A stretch of DNA of 64,000 bases from Streptomyces paradoxus (GTDB taxonomy: Bacteria > Actinomycetota > Actinomycetes > Streptomycetales > Streptomycetaceae). Both the position numbers and the translations under genes were made by a program. This document shows, piece by piece, positions 8,355-16,658 of the stretch. The notes under the pieces were generated by a model. That model made no database searches. It was not told the DNA's origin and worked only from the letters and a program-made list of their open reading frames with translations. Each line of letters begins with the position of its first letter. Positions within the stretch are counted from its first letter, which is position 1. The stretch lies in the NCBI RefSeq assembly GCF_014202475.1, contig NZ_JACHGV010000003.1:1-64000 (forward strand). Direction: 5' to 3'.

Positions 8355-8484
8355 TGGCGGCACCTCCTCTCGTCATGACGGTCGACTCCCCAGGGGGTCC
8401 TGAGGGTTGCACGCCCTGACCACGACCACACGATCGAGTGATCGGAGTCGGCCAGGGGGTGACCACAGGGAGCCTGCATCCCGC

Positions 8485-8513
8485 ACAACGAGCGGCGCGG
8501 CACTTGGGTTACG
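8485..8513 (-). promoter_or_regulatory. Sigma-BldN-type promoter of rsbN
   Basis: On the minus strand CGTAAC (8513-8508) and CGTTGT (8490-8485) are 17 bases apart. This resembles the sigma-BldN promoter form CGTAAC / CGTTG as I recall it from S. venezuelae. It lies about 130 bases before the rsbN start, inside the bldN-rsbN gap. It would let BldN switch on its own inhibitor. Confidence 0.65.
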
Positions 8514-8590
8514 GACGCCGGATGATCGGATGCCGAAGTCAACGGACTTTCACGGAACGTGAGTTGATGGTCGCCGAGCGTGCGGGGCGG

Positions 8591-9361
8591 TCAGCGGGCG
8601 TCTTCCGGGAGGAGCCGGGCGAGGGTGCGGACGGCCCGGTACTGGAGGGTCTTGATGGCGCCCTCGTTCTTGCCCATCACCCGGGCGGTCTCGGCGACGG
8701 AGAGGCCCTGGAGGAAGCGGAGCGTCACGCACTCCTGCTGCTGGGGGTTGAGCCGCCGCACGGCGTCGAGCAGGGCGGCGTTGGAGAGGGACTCCAGGAC
8801 GGAGTCCTCGGGGGAGCGCTCGACCTCGTTGGCGTCGAGCATCTCGCCGGTGGTGACCTCCAGCCGGAAGCGGCTGGACTTGAAGTGGTCCGCGACCAGG
8901 TTGCGGGCGATGGTGACCAGCCAGGCGCCGAAGTCGCGGCCCTGCCAGGTGAAGGTGCCGATGCGGCGCAGGGCGCGCAGGAAGGTCTCGCTGGTGAGGT
9001 CCTCGGCCGTCGCCTTTCCCCCGACCCGGTAGTAGATGTACCGGTAGACGGTGTCGCTGTACTGGTCGTAGAGGCGGCCGAAGGCGTCGGACTCGCCGGC
9101 CTGGGCGCGCTCCACGAGGTCCATCATCCGGGCGCTGTCGCTGTCCGCCGCCGGGCGGCGGGCGGTGGCCGCCCCGGACGGGCGGCCTCGTCTGCCGACC
9201 GCGGCGCTGCCGTCGGCCAGTGCGTAGCACGGGCCGACGGGCGCGGCGGTGGCGAATGCGGGGACGGCGTACGCGGTGGGGACGAAGCCGCGCAACAGGT
9301 CTTGGACCCTTGCGCGCAGCGTAGCCAGGCCCGAGGCGTCAACCCCGACGTGTGGGTACAC
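8591..9361 (-). CDS. bldN: Developmental ECF sigma factor BldN
   Basis: A 256-residue ECF sigma factor with an N-terminal extension of about 80 residues before region 2, the hallmark of pro-sigma BldN; the extension is removed in vivo in S. coelicolor. Region 2 contains DAFGRLYDQYSDTVYRYIYY and KATAEDLTSETFLRALRRI; region 4 contains LNPQQQECVTLRFLQGLSVAE and NEGAIKTLQYRAVRTL. The start MYPHVGVDASG is GTG 9361, with GGGAG about 5 bases upstream. BldN directs bldM and the chaplin and rodlin genes for aerial hyphae, and is held by RsbN, encoded downstream. The long upstream gap probably carries its regulated promoter. Confidence 0.93.
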   Translation of the reverse strand: MYPHVGVDASGLATLRARVQDLLRGFVPTAYAVPAFATAAPVGPCYALADGSAAVGRRGRPSGAATARRPAADSDSARMMDLVERAQAGESDAFGRLYDQYSDTVYRYIYYRVGGKATAEDLTSETFLRALRRIGTFTWQGRDFGAWLVTIARNLVADHFKSSRFRLEVTTGEMLDANEVERSPEDSVLESLSNAALLDAVRRLNPQQQECVTLRFLQGLSVAETARVMGKNEGAIKTLQYRAVRTLARLLPEDAR

Positions 9362-9710
9362 GGGACTCCCAGAGGCAGAGCTTCCATCACGTGCAGTGCG
9401 GGACCTTTCACCCGTCGTAGCGACGGAGGGGTACCGGTTTGCGTCTGAGGAGAATAACGCTTCGTGTAGGCACTGCTACACCGAGTTGCTCAAATCACCG
9501 ATTACGTCGCTTCCGTAACCGATTGACGCCGGATCAAGTGCGGGAGGGTGAACGGTTGTTGATCGGAAAGCTTCGGATTGCAGCTGAGTCCAGGGCGTGT
9601 TGTGGCCGTGTGCAGCCAAGAGGACTGGACACGAGGTTGTGGGGGTACGCCTGTTGGATTTACGGCGATTGTCAGGCCGCAAACATCCGTGTCCCGGTTT
9701 GATCAGGTGG
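9362..9710. promoter_or_regulatory. bldN upstream region (349 bases, no gene)
   Basis: This region is less GC-rich than its neighbours and contains no convincing coding frame. It must hold the bldN promoter. BldD represses bldN in S. coelicolor. Two weak BldD-like candidates are visible: TCAC/AGTGC/TCACC half-sites at 9387-9412, and an AC-C-G-GT core at 9478-9486. Both depart from the 15-bp consensus at about three positions, so they are only suggestions. Confidence 0.45.
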
Positions 9711-10628
9711 TCAGCGGCGGCGGCGGTGCAGGGCGATGGCGGCCGCCGTACCGCCGGCCACCGCGCCGACGCCCGCCGCGGCGGGGATGCCGACCTTGGC
9801 CGCCTTGCGGCCCGTGCGGTAGTCGCGCAGGCGCCAGTCCAGCTCGCGGGCGTGCTTGCGCAGCTTGCTGTCCGGGTTGATGGCGTAGGGGTGGCCGACC
9901 AGCGAGAGCATCGGGATGTCGTTGTGCGAGTCGCTGTAGGCGGCGCAGCGGCCGAGGTCCAGGCCCTCGGCGGCGGCCAGGGCGCGGACGGCCTCGGCCT
10001 TCGCGGGGCCGTGCAGCGGTTCGCCGACGAGCTTGCCGGTGTAGACGCCGTCGACGGACTCGGCGACCGTGCCGAGGGCGCCGGTCAGGCCGAGGCGGCG
10101 GGCGATGACCGTGGCGATCTCGACGGGCGCGGCCGTCACCAGCCAGACCTTCTGGCCCGCGTCCAGGTGGGCCTGGGCGAGGGCGCGGGTGCCGGGCCAG
10201 ATGCGCTCGGCCATGTACTCGTCGTAGATCTCCTCGCCGATCGACTGGAGTTCGGCGACGCGGTGGCCCTGGACGATCGACAGGGCCGAGTCGCGGGCCT
10301 CCTGCATGTGTTCGGGGTCCTCGACCCCGGCGAGCCGGAACCACGCCTGCTGCCAGGCGAACTTCGCGAGCTCGCGCGTCTCGAAGAACTTCCGCTTGTA
10401 CAGGCCCCGCCCGAAGTGGAAGAGGGCGGCGCCCTGCATGACGGTGTTGTCCAGGTCGAAGAAGGCGGCGGCCCGGTCGTCGCCGTGCACCGGGAACTGC
10501 GGTTCCTCGGTCGTGCCGGCGGCTTCCTGTGTGGACTTGCGGGCTGCCTCCGCCGAGGCCTCGCCTGCCAAAACGCTCCGCGCCGTGGCGGAGCGCCTAC
10601 GGGGAGTGAGCCATCCGAGAGCGGCCAT
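9711..10628 (-). CDS. HAD-IB family phosphatase (SerB-like)
   Basis: This 305-residue protein has HAD motif I FFDLDNT (Asp58, Asp60), motif II VTAAP (about residue 170) and motif IV YSDSHNDIPML (about residues 240-250), the pattern of the HAD-IB phosphoserine phosphatase-like family. A helical cap follows motif I. A short hydrophobic stretch near the C-terminus (VGIPAAAGVGAVAGGTAAAIAL) followed by HRRRR could anchor it to the membrane. The N-terminal 50 residues look disordered. The substrate is unknown; homologues beside bldN are widely conserved in streptomycetes, but I know of no proven link to development. Confidence 0.85.
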   Translation of the reverse strand: MAALGWLTPRRRSATARSVLAGEASAEAARKSTQEAAGTTEEPQFPVHGDDRAAAFFDLDNTVMQGAALFHFGRGLYKRKFFETRELAKFAWQQAWFRLAGVEDPEHMQEARDSALSIVQGHRVAELQSIGEEIYDEYMAERIWPGTRALAQAHLDAGQKVWLVTAAPVEIATVIARRLGLTGALGTVAESVDGVYTGKLVGEPLHGPAKAEAVRALAAAEGLDLGRCAAYSDSHNDIPMLSLVGHPYAINPDSKLRKHARELDWRLRDYRTGRKAAKVGIPAAAGVGAVAGGTAAAIALHRRRR

Positions 10629-10790
10629 GGCGTGAGCATAGCCAGTTAGTTCGGGGGTTCCGGAGTCGGAAGGTTGGAAGCCTGTGAACTCTCGGCAAGC
10701 GTGTCGTTAAAGATGCCGCGCGGGGCGGACGCGGCCGGCGCGTCCTCTGGCGCTTTCGCGAGGGTTCCGCTTGCCCCCGGGCGCGCGACA

Positions 10791-11069
10791 ATGGCCGACA
10801 TGAGTCCCCTCTTCCGTCGCACGCCCCCTCGGGACCGGCTCGTCACCCTGATCCGCAAGCCCGGCTGTCATCTGTGTGATGACGCACAGGTCGTTGTGGA
10901 GAAGGTGTGCGGTGATCTCGGAGTCCCCTGGGAGCAGAAGGACATCACCGAGGATCGGGAACTGCACGACCAGTACTGGGAGCAGATCCCCGTCGTGCTG
11001 GTGGACGGCAGGCAGCACACGTTCTGGCGCGTGAACGAGGGCCGCCTGCGCAAGGCGCTGACCGACTGA
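10791..11069 (+). CDS. Glutaredoxin-like thiol protein
   Basis: A 92-residue protein with a thioredoxin fold and the redox motif KPGCHLCDD (Cys26, Cys29), followed by the cis-proline region QIPVVLVDG. It matches the DUF836 glutaredoxin-like family. Start is uncertain: ATG 10791 and ATG 10800 are in frame and neither has a good ribosome site; the shorter form begins MSPLFRR. It is probably a monothiol/dithiol reductase. It lies just upstream of the NADH-sensing regulator rex, as it does in S. coelicolor by my recollection, although a 313-base gap with its own promoter separates them. Confidence 0.82.
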   Translation: MADMSPLFRRTPPRDRLVTLIRKPGCHLCDDAQVVVEKVCGDLGVPWEQKDITEDRELHDQYWEQIPVVLVDGRQHTFWRVNEGRLRKALTD

Positions 11070-11382
11070 TCCCGCCCGGTGAGCGACTGACCGATCAGTC
11101 CAAAGTGGCCGCCGGGTCGCTTAGGATCGATGGCGGCTTGGTCTCGGGGGCGGGATTCACTGAGGAGAGTGTGCGGTTTTGCCCCCGAAAGACAAGGAAC
11201 GGTGGTGCGTATGCGCCGGTTCCCTGCGCGTGCGCCGGGGGCGCGTGACCCCGGTCACGTTGGCCGGGCAAATCGGACACCATCTTTGTGCACGCGTTCA
11301 CAAAGACATAGCCTGCTTTCGACGGGGCGGTCATGTAGGGACGTATGACCGCCTACAGCCCCGCTCTACCCGCAGGAGCACC
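11070..11382. other. rex leader and promoter region, no gene
   Basis: This 313-base gap holds the Rex operator (11286-11303) and overlapping promoter, and an untranslated leader of about 60 bases before rex. A GTG-initiated open frame from 11179 runs into rex in frame but lacks coding character. I see no small gene and no clear riboswitch. Confidence 0.6.
11286..11303. promoter_or_regulatory. Rex operator (ROP) and rex promoter
   Basis: TTGTGCACGCGTTCACAA is an 18-bp dyad that closely matches the Rex consensus TTGTGAACnnnTTCACAA, with one change in the left arm. Its left half is also a plausible minus-35 (TTGTGC), with TAGCCT at 11309-11314 as minus-10 and 17-base spacing. Rex bound here would block RNA polymerase. 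This is the arrangement known for rex-hemACD autoregulation in S. coelicolor. Confidence 0.88.
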
Positions 11383-12147
11383 GTGGCAACTGGCCGAACT
11401 CACCGACCGGCGACCCGCAGCCGAGGGATTCCCGAGGCCACCGTCGCCCGGCTTCCGCTGTACCTCCGCGCTCTGACCGCGTTGTCGGAGCGCTCGGTTC
11501 CCACGGTCTCCTCCGAGGAGCTCGCGGCCGCGGCGGGGGTCAACTCCGCGAAGCTGCGCAAGGACTTCTCCTACCTCGGCTCCTACGGGACCAGGGGTGT
11601 CGGCTACGACGTCGAGTATCTCGTCTACCAGATCTCCCGCGAACTGGGGCTCACCCAGGACTGGCCGGTTGTGATCGTCGGTATCGGTAACCTCGGCGCG
11701 GCCCTCGCCAACTACGGCGGTTTCGCCTCCCGCGGTTTCCGGGTCGCCGCGCTGATCGACGCCGACCCGGCCATGGCCGGCAAGCCCGTCGCCGGGATCC
11801 CGGTGCAGCACTCCGACGACCTGGAGAAGATCATCCAGGACAACGGCGTGTCGATCGGTGTCATCGCCACCCCCGCCGGTGCCGCCCAGGCGGTCTGCGA
11901 GCGGCTCGTGGCCGCAGGTGTCACCTCCATCCTGAACTTCGCGCCGACCGTGCTGTCCGTCCCCGACGGCGTCGACGTGCGCAAGGTCGACCTCTCCATC
12001 GAGCTGCAGATCCTCGCCTTCCACGAGCAGCGCAAGGCCGGGGAGGAGGCCGCCGCCTCCGACGGGGGCGCCCCCACCGCCGCCGCCCGCAGCGACTCCG
12101 CCGACCAGGGACCTGACGGGGACATGCCCGCCGTGATGCCGGCATGA
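11383..12147 (+). CDS. rex: Redox-sensing transcriptional repressor Rex
   Basis: This 254-residue protein has an N-terminal winged helix (RLPLYLRALTALSERSVPTV, then NSAKLRKDFSYLGSYGTRGVGY, the DNA-reading part). A Rossmann domain follows, with the NAD(H) loop VGIGNLGAAL near residue 100 and a C-terminal domain-swapped helix. Rex leaves its operators when the NADH/NAD ratio rises. GTG 11383 has AGGAG about 6 bases upstream and gives the family length. The C-terminal 30 residues (EEAAASDGG onward) are an unstructured extension usual in streptomycetes. It overlaps hemA by 4 bases and autoregulates the operon through the site at 11286. Confidence 0.95.
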   Translation: MATGRTHRPATRSRGIPEATVARLPLYLRALTALSERSVPTVSSEELAAAAGVNSAKLRKDFSYLGSYGTRGVGYDVEYLVYQISRELGLTQDWPVVIVGIGNLGAALANYGGFASRGFRVAALIDADPAMAGKPVAGIPVQHSDDLEKIIQDNGVSIGVIATPAGAAQAVCERLVAAGVTSILNFAPTVLSVPDGVDVRKVDLSIELQILAFHEQRKAGEEAAASDGGAPTAAARSDSADQGPDGDMPAVMPA

Positions 12148-13919
12148 GCCTCCTCGTCGTCGGACTCAGCCACCGCAGCGCCCCGGTCAGCGTCCTGGAA
12201 CGGGCCGCGCTGAACGCGGACGCCCAGGTCAAGCTGCTCCAGGACACGGTCGCCGCCGAACCGGCCACCGAGGCCGCGGTGCTCGCCACCTGCAACCGCA
12301 TCGAGCTCTACGCCGACGTGGACAAGTTCCACGCCGGTGTCGCCGAGCTGTCCACGCTGCTCGCCCAGCACAGCGGGGTCGGCCTGGAGGAGCTCACTCC
12401 CTATCTCTACGTGCACTACGAGGACCGGGCCGTCCACCACCTGTTCTCGGTGGCCTGCGGCCTGGACTCGATGGTCGTCGGCGAGGGGCAGATCCTCGGC
12501 CAGATCAAGGACTCCCTGGCCCGGGCGCAGGAGCTGCACTCCGCAGGCCGCCTCCTGAACGACCTGTTCCAGCAGGCCCTCCGGGTCGGCAAGCGCGCCC
12601 ACTCCGAGACCGGCATCGACCGCGCCGGCCAGTCCCTGGTCACCTTCGGCCTGGAGCAGCTGGCCCGGGGCGGCGACGTGCAGCAGTGGGCCCGGGGCAA
12701 GAAGGCCCTGGTCATCGGGGCCGGTTCGATGTCCTCCCTGGCCGCGGCCACGCTCGCGCGGGCCGGGGTCGCCGAGATCGTCGTCGCCAACCGCACCTTC
12801 GACCGCGCCGAGCGCCTCGCCCAGATCCTCATGGAGGGCGACGACACGGACGTGGCGGCCCGCGCGGTACCGATGGAGTCGGTGCCGGCCGAGCTGACAC
12901 GTGCCGACGTCACCGTCTCCTGCACCGGCGCGACCGGTCTGGTCCTGACGGCCGAGTCGGTCGCCGAGGCGATCGAGGGCCGCACGCCCGCGACGTCGGC
13001 CGTGCCCGGCGAGGACGGTCCGGGCGAGCCGGGCGGCGAGTCCGGCCCCGCGGCCGGCCAGGCCGCGCAGCGCGGCGGAGCGTCCGGCACCAGCCTCGGC
13101 ACCGAGGACGGCTGTCCGCTGGAGCTGTCCGCGGTGCAGGGCACCGCCGGATTCTCCGTGCTGGGCGAGGCCGCCGTGGCCGGAATGGCCGCCGCCGATC
13201 TGGAGCAGCACGCGGCGTGGGTGGACAACGGCACGGCGGGCGGCGACCGGCGCGCCGCGGGCGGCCCGGCCCGGCCGGGCCCGGCCGGCACGCTCGACCC
13301 GGCCGCGGACACCGACGCCATCGCGGCGCTCGCCGCGACCGTCGCCGCCGTCGGCCGGATCCCCGAGCGCCGCAGGCCCGAGCCGGTCGAGGAGCCGCAG
13401 CGGCCCGAGCCCGTGCTCTTCCTGCTGGACCTCGCGATGCCGCGCGACATCGACGCGGCCGTGCACCGGCTGGCCGGGGTGCGGCTGGTGGACATCGAAT
13501 CGCTGGCGGAGGCCTCCGCGGGCGCTCCGATGGCTGCCGATGTGGACCAGGTCCGGCGTATCGTCTCCGACGAGGTCGCGGCCTTCGGGGCAGCACTGCG
13601 GGCCGCGCACATCACCCCGACCGTGGTCGCCCTGCGCACCATGGCCGCCGATGTCGTGGCCGGCGAGATCGCCCGGCTGGACGGACGGCTGCCCGGTCTC
13701 GACGACAAACACCGAGCGGAGATCACCCAGACCGTGCGGCGCGTGGTCGACAAACTGCTCCACGCGCCGACCGTGCGGGTCAAGCAACTCGCGGCCGAAC
13801 CCGGCGGCGCCGGGTACGCGGACGCGCTGCGGACCCTGTTCGACCTCGACCCCGAGACGGTGGCCGCCGTCTCCCGGGCCGAGGACAGCACCACCGAGAA
13901 AGACCGAGGGCCGGCATGA
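12144..13919 (+). CDS. hemA: Glutamyl-tRNA reductase
   Basis: This enzyme reduces Glu-tRNA(Glu) to glutamate-1-semialdehyde with NADPH, the first committed step of C5 tetrapyrrole synthesis. The catalytic Cys50 lies in LATCNRIELY, followed by the GluTR signature around VVGEGQILGQIKDSLARA. The NADPH domain has VIGAGSMSSLAAATL. The protein is 591 residues, well above the usual 420-450: a Gly/Ala/Pro/Glu-rich insertion of about 130-140 residues separates TVSCTGATGLVL (about 258) from LFLLDLAMPRDID (about 422) in the NADPH domain. S. coelicolor HemA is similarly long (581, from memory). It overlaps rex and hemC by 4 bases each. Confidence 0.95.
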   Translation: MSLLVVGLSHRSAPVSVLERAALNADAQVKLLQDTVAAEPATEAAVLATCNRIELYADVDKFHAGVAELSTLLAQHSGVGLEELTPYLYVHYEDRAVHHLFSVACGLDSMVVGEGQILGQIKDSLARAQELHSAGRLLNDLFQQALRVGKRAHSETGIDRAGQSLVTFGLEQLARGGDVQQWARGKKALVIGAGSMSSLAAATLARAGVAEIVVANRTFDRAERLAQILMEGDDTDVAARAVPMESVPAELTRADVTVSCTGATGLVLTAESVAEAIEGRTPATSAVPGEDGPGEPGGESGPAAGQAAQRGGASGTSLGTEDGCPLELSAVQGTAGFSVLGEAAVAGMAAADLEQHAAWVDNGTAGGDRRAAGGPARPGPAGTLDPAADTDAIAALAATVAAVGRIPERRRPEPVEEPQRPEPVLFLLDLAMPRDIDAAVHRLAGVRLVDIESLAEASAGAPMAADVDQVRRIVSDEVAAFGAALRAAHITPTVVALRTMAADVVAGEIARLDGRLPGLDDKHRAEITQTVRRVVDKLLHAPTVRVKQLAAEPGGAGYADALRTLFDLDPETVAAVSRAEDSTTEKDRGPA

Positions 13920-14911
13920 GTGACAAGGCGCTGAGGCTCGGCACCAGGCGCAGCAGGCTCGCCATGGCCCAGTCCGGGCAGGTGGCGGAAGCCGTGAGCC
14001 GCGTGACCGGGCGGCCCGTCGAACTCGTCGAGATCACCACGTACGGCGATGTCTCGCGCGAGGCGCTCGCCCAGATCGGCGGCACCGGCGTGTTCGTCAC
14101 CGCCCTGCGTGACGCGCTCCTCAAGGGCGAGGTCGACTTCGCGGTGCACTCGCTGAAGGACCTGCCGACCACGCAGCCCGACGAGCTGGTCGTGGCCGCC
14201 GTGCCGGTGCGCGAGGACCCGCGGGACGTGATCGTCGCCCGGGACGCGCTGAAGTTCACCGACCTGCCCTCCGGGGCCCGCATCGGTACGGGCTCGCCGC
14301 GCCGCATGGCGCAGCTCAACGCGTACGCCCGCAGCCACGGCCTGGACATAGCGACGGTTCCGATCCGCGGCAACGTCGACACCCGCATCGGGTTCGTGCG
14401 CAGCGGAGAGCTCGACGCCGTCGTGCTGGCCGCCGCCGGACTGAACCGGATCGGCCGCGGTGACGAAGTGACCGACTTCCTGTCGGTCGACACGGTTTTG
14501 CCCGCCCCCGGCCAGGGGGCCCTGGCGATCGAGTGCACCGCGGGCAACGCGGACCTCATCGCCGCGCTCGCCGAACTCGACGACCCGTTCGCGCGGATCG
14601 CCGTGACGGCCGAGCGATCACTGCTCGCCGCCCTGGAGGCCGGCTGCAGCGCCCCCGTGGGCGCTTTGGCCGACTTGCCCCCACTCTCGGATCCGCTCGA
14701 GCGGGGGGACCCCCAGGCCGACGGGCAGATTGTCAAGGAAATGCGCCTGCGCGGCGTCGTCGGGACCACCGACGGCACGCGCATGGTGCAGCTGTCCACC
14801 ACCGGTCCCGCGCCCGAGACGCACGACGGGGCAATGGCGCTCGGTCGCGAACTCGCGGCCGAGATGCTCGCCCAGGGCGCGGCCGGTCTGATGGGGGAGC
14901 GAGCACAGTGA
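13916..14911 (+). CDS. hemC: Porphobilinogen deaminase (hydroxymethylbilane synthase)
   Basis: A 331-residue HemC that polymerises four porphobilinogens into hydroxymethylbilane. Visible family blocks are LRLGTRRSRLAMAQ at the start, VHSLKDLPT, IGTGSPRRMAQL with the pyrrole-binding arginines, RGNVDTRIG, and LEAGCSAPVGA with the cysteine (about 243) that carries the dipyrromethane cofactor. The third domain has a small Asp/Pro-rich insertion (LPPLSDPLERGDPQADG). It overlaps hemA (ATGA) and hemD (GTGA), so translation of the operon is coupled. Confidence 0.96.
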   Translation: MSDKALRLGTRRSRLAMAQSGQVAEAVSRVTGRPVELVEITTYGDVSREALAQIGGTGVFVTALRDALLKGEVDFAVHSLKDLPTTQPDELVVAAVPVREDPRDVIVARDALKFTDLPSGARIGTGSPRRMAQLNAYARSHGLDIATVPIRGNVDTRIGFVRSGELDAVVLAAAGLNRIGRGDEVTDFLSVDTVLPAPGQGALAIECTAGNADLIAALAELDDPFARIAVTAERSLLAALEAGCSAPVGALADLPPLSDPLERGDPQADGQIVKEMRLRGVVGTTDGTRMVQLSTTGPAPETHDGAMALGRELAAEMLAQGAAGLMGERAQ

Positions 14912-16614
14912 GCCCCACCGCCCTTTCCGCCGGTCCTGAACACGGGCACGTCACCTTCCTGGGTGCCGGACCCGGAGATCCGGGACTACTGACTCTGCGC
15001 GCCGTGGAGGCGCTGGCGAACGCGGACGTCCTCGTCGCCGAGCACGAGGTGCTCGACGTCGTACGTCAGCACGCCAGGCAGGGCGTGTCCGAAGTGCACA
15101 CGGACCCGGATCCTTCCCAGGATCCTGCTCCGGGCACAGGAGCGCCCCAGCTGACGGTAGTTGACGGCACGTCAACCACCGCGGCCGTCCCCGTGGTGCG
15201 GGATGCCGCACATCTTGTCATGGAGGCCGCGCGGGGCGGCAGGCGGGTCGTGCGTGCGGTGTCCGGGGACCCGGGCCTCGACACGTACGCCGCCGAGGAG
15301 ATGCTGGCGTGCGCCGCCGCCGGGGTGCCCTTCGAGGTCGTCCCCGGCATCGCGAGCGCCGTCGGCGTGCCCGCCTACGCCGGTGTCCCGTTGCGGGACG
15401 CGCAGGGCGCGGACGTGCGGTTCGTGGACGCGCGGACGGCGTCGGACCGGTGCTGGACGGAGGTCGGGGCGTCGGACGGCACGGTCGTCGTGTCCACGAC
15501 GCTGGACTCCGTCGCCGCGGCGGCCGGCGAGCTCGTCTCCGCCGGGCGCAAGCCGGACACCCCGATGACGGTCACCGTCGCCGGTACGACCACCCGGCAG
15601 CGCACCTGGTCCGCCACGCTGGGCACGATCGCGCAGACGCTGAAGCAGGCCAAGGTGCTGCCCTCGCCCGACGGCGGCCGGCCGGTGATAGCCGTGGTCG
15701 GTGAGCGTTCCGCCGCCGCCCAGCGCGACCAGCTCGCGTGGTTCGAGTCCAAGCCGCTGTTCGGCTGGAAGGTGCTCGTGCCGCGGACGAAGGAGCAGGC
15801 GGCGTCGCTCTCCGACCAGCTGCGGTCGTACGGGGCCGTGCCGCACGAGGTGCCGACGATCGCCGTCGAGCCGCCGCGCACGCCCCAGCAGATGGAGCGC
15901 GCGGTCAAGGGGCTCGTCACGGGCCGCTACGAGTGGATCGCCTTCACCTCGGTGAACGCGGTCAAGGCCGTGCGGGAGAAGTTCGAGGAGTACGGGCTCG
16001 ACGCGCGGGCCTTCGCGGGCATCAAGGTCGCGGCCGTGGGCGAGCAGACGGCGAAGGCGCTGATCGCGTTCGGCGTGAAGCCGGACCTGGTGCCGAGCGG
16101 TGAGCAGTCGGCCGCCGGTCTGCTGGAGGACTGGCCGCCCTACGACCCGGTCTTCGACCCGATCGACAGAGTGTTCCTGCCGCGTGCCGACATCGCCACC
16201 GAGACGCTGGTGGCCGGGCTGATCGAGCTCGGCTGGGAGGTCGACGACGTCACGGCCTACCGGACCGTGCGGGCCTCGCCGCCGCCGGCGGAGACCCGTG
16301 AGGCGATCAAGGGCGGTGGCTTCGACGCCGTTCTCTTCACCTCGTCCTCGACCGTGCGGAACCTGGTCGGCATCGCCGGCAAGCCGCACAACGTCACGGT
16401 GATCGCCTGTATCGGCCCGGCCACGGCGAAGACCGCCGAGGAGCACGGGCTCCGGGTGGACGTCATGGCTCCGGAGCCGTCCGTCCACAAGCTGGCGGAA
16501 GCCCTGGCCGACTTCGGCGCGAAGCGCCGGGTGGCGGCCGTGGAGGCCGGCGACCCGGTGACGCGGCCGAGCGAGCGGCGGCCGGGGGCCCGGCGCAGGC
16601 GGTCGACGACGTAA
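14908..16614 (+). CDS. hemD: Fused uroporphyrinogen-III C-methyltransferase/synthase
   Basis: A 568-residue two-domain protein. The N-terminal 250 residues resemble SUMT/CobA: VTFLGAGPGDPGLLTLRAVEAL, then VVRAVSGDPGLDTYAAEEML and VVPGIASAVGVPAYAGVPL. The C-terminal part, from about WKVLVPRTKEQAASL (residue about 289), is a HemD uroporphyrinogen-III synthase with WIAFTSVNAV, VAAVGEQTAKAL and VLFTSSSTVRNL. The fusion would cyclise hydroxymethylbilane and may methylate uroporphyrinogen III toward siroheme or B12. The methylase half has an interdomain insertion (HTDPDPSQDPAPGTG), so whether it is active is open. It starts at GTG 14908, overlapping hemC by 4 bases. Confidence 0.93.
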   Translation: MSPTALSAGPEHGHVTFLGAGPGDPGLLTLRAVEALANADVLVAEHEVLDVVRQHARQGVSEVHTDPDPSQDPAPGTGAPQLTVVDGTSTTAAVPVVRDAAHLVMEAARGGRRVVRAVSGDPGLDTYAAEEMLACAAAGVPFEVVPGIASAVGVPAYAGVPLRDAQGADVRFVDARTASDRCWTEVGASDGTVVVSTTLDSVAAAAGELVSAGRKPDTPMTVTVAGTTTRQRTWSATLGTIAQTLKQAKVLPSPDGGRPVIAVVGERSAAAQRDQLAWFESKPLFGWKVLVPRTKEQAASLSDQLRSYGAVPHEVPTIAVEPPRTPQQMERAVKGLVTGRYEWIAFTSVNAVKAVREKFEEYGLDARAFAGIKVAAVGEQTAKALIAFGVKPDLVPSGEQSAAGLLEDWPPYDPVFDPIDRVFLPRADIATETLVAGLIELGWEVDDVTAYRTVRASPPPAETREAIKGGGFDAVLFTSSSTVRNLVGIAGKPHNVTVIACIGPATAKTAEEHGLRVDVMAPEPSVHKLAEALADFGAKRRVAAVEAGDPVTRPSERRPGARRRRSTT

Positions 16615-16624
16615 GTAACTCCGG

Positions 16625-16658
16625 CTACGGCTACGCGGGAGTCACCGCGTGGCCGTAG
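16625..16658. terminator. Terminator hairpin at the end of the rex-hem operon
   Basis: CTACGGCTACGCGG pairs with CCGCGTGGCCGTAG (16645-16658) with one G-T pair. It lies 11 bases after hemD and extends into the 3' end of the convergent FAD oxidoreductase gene, so it may serve both strands. Confidence 0.65.

Noticed and set aside
12686..13915. Plus-strand frame overlapping hemA before hemC
   Set aside because: A shadow of hemA with Arg/Gly-rich translation; hemC begins at 13916.
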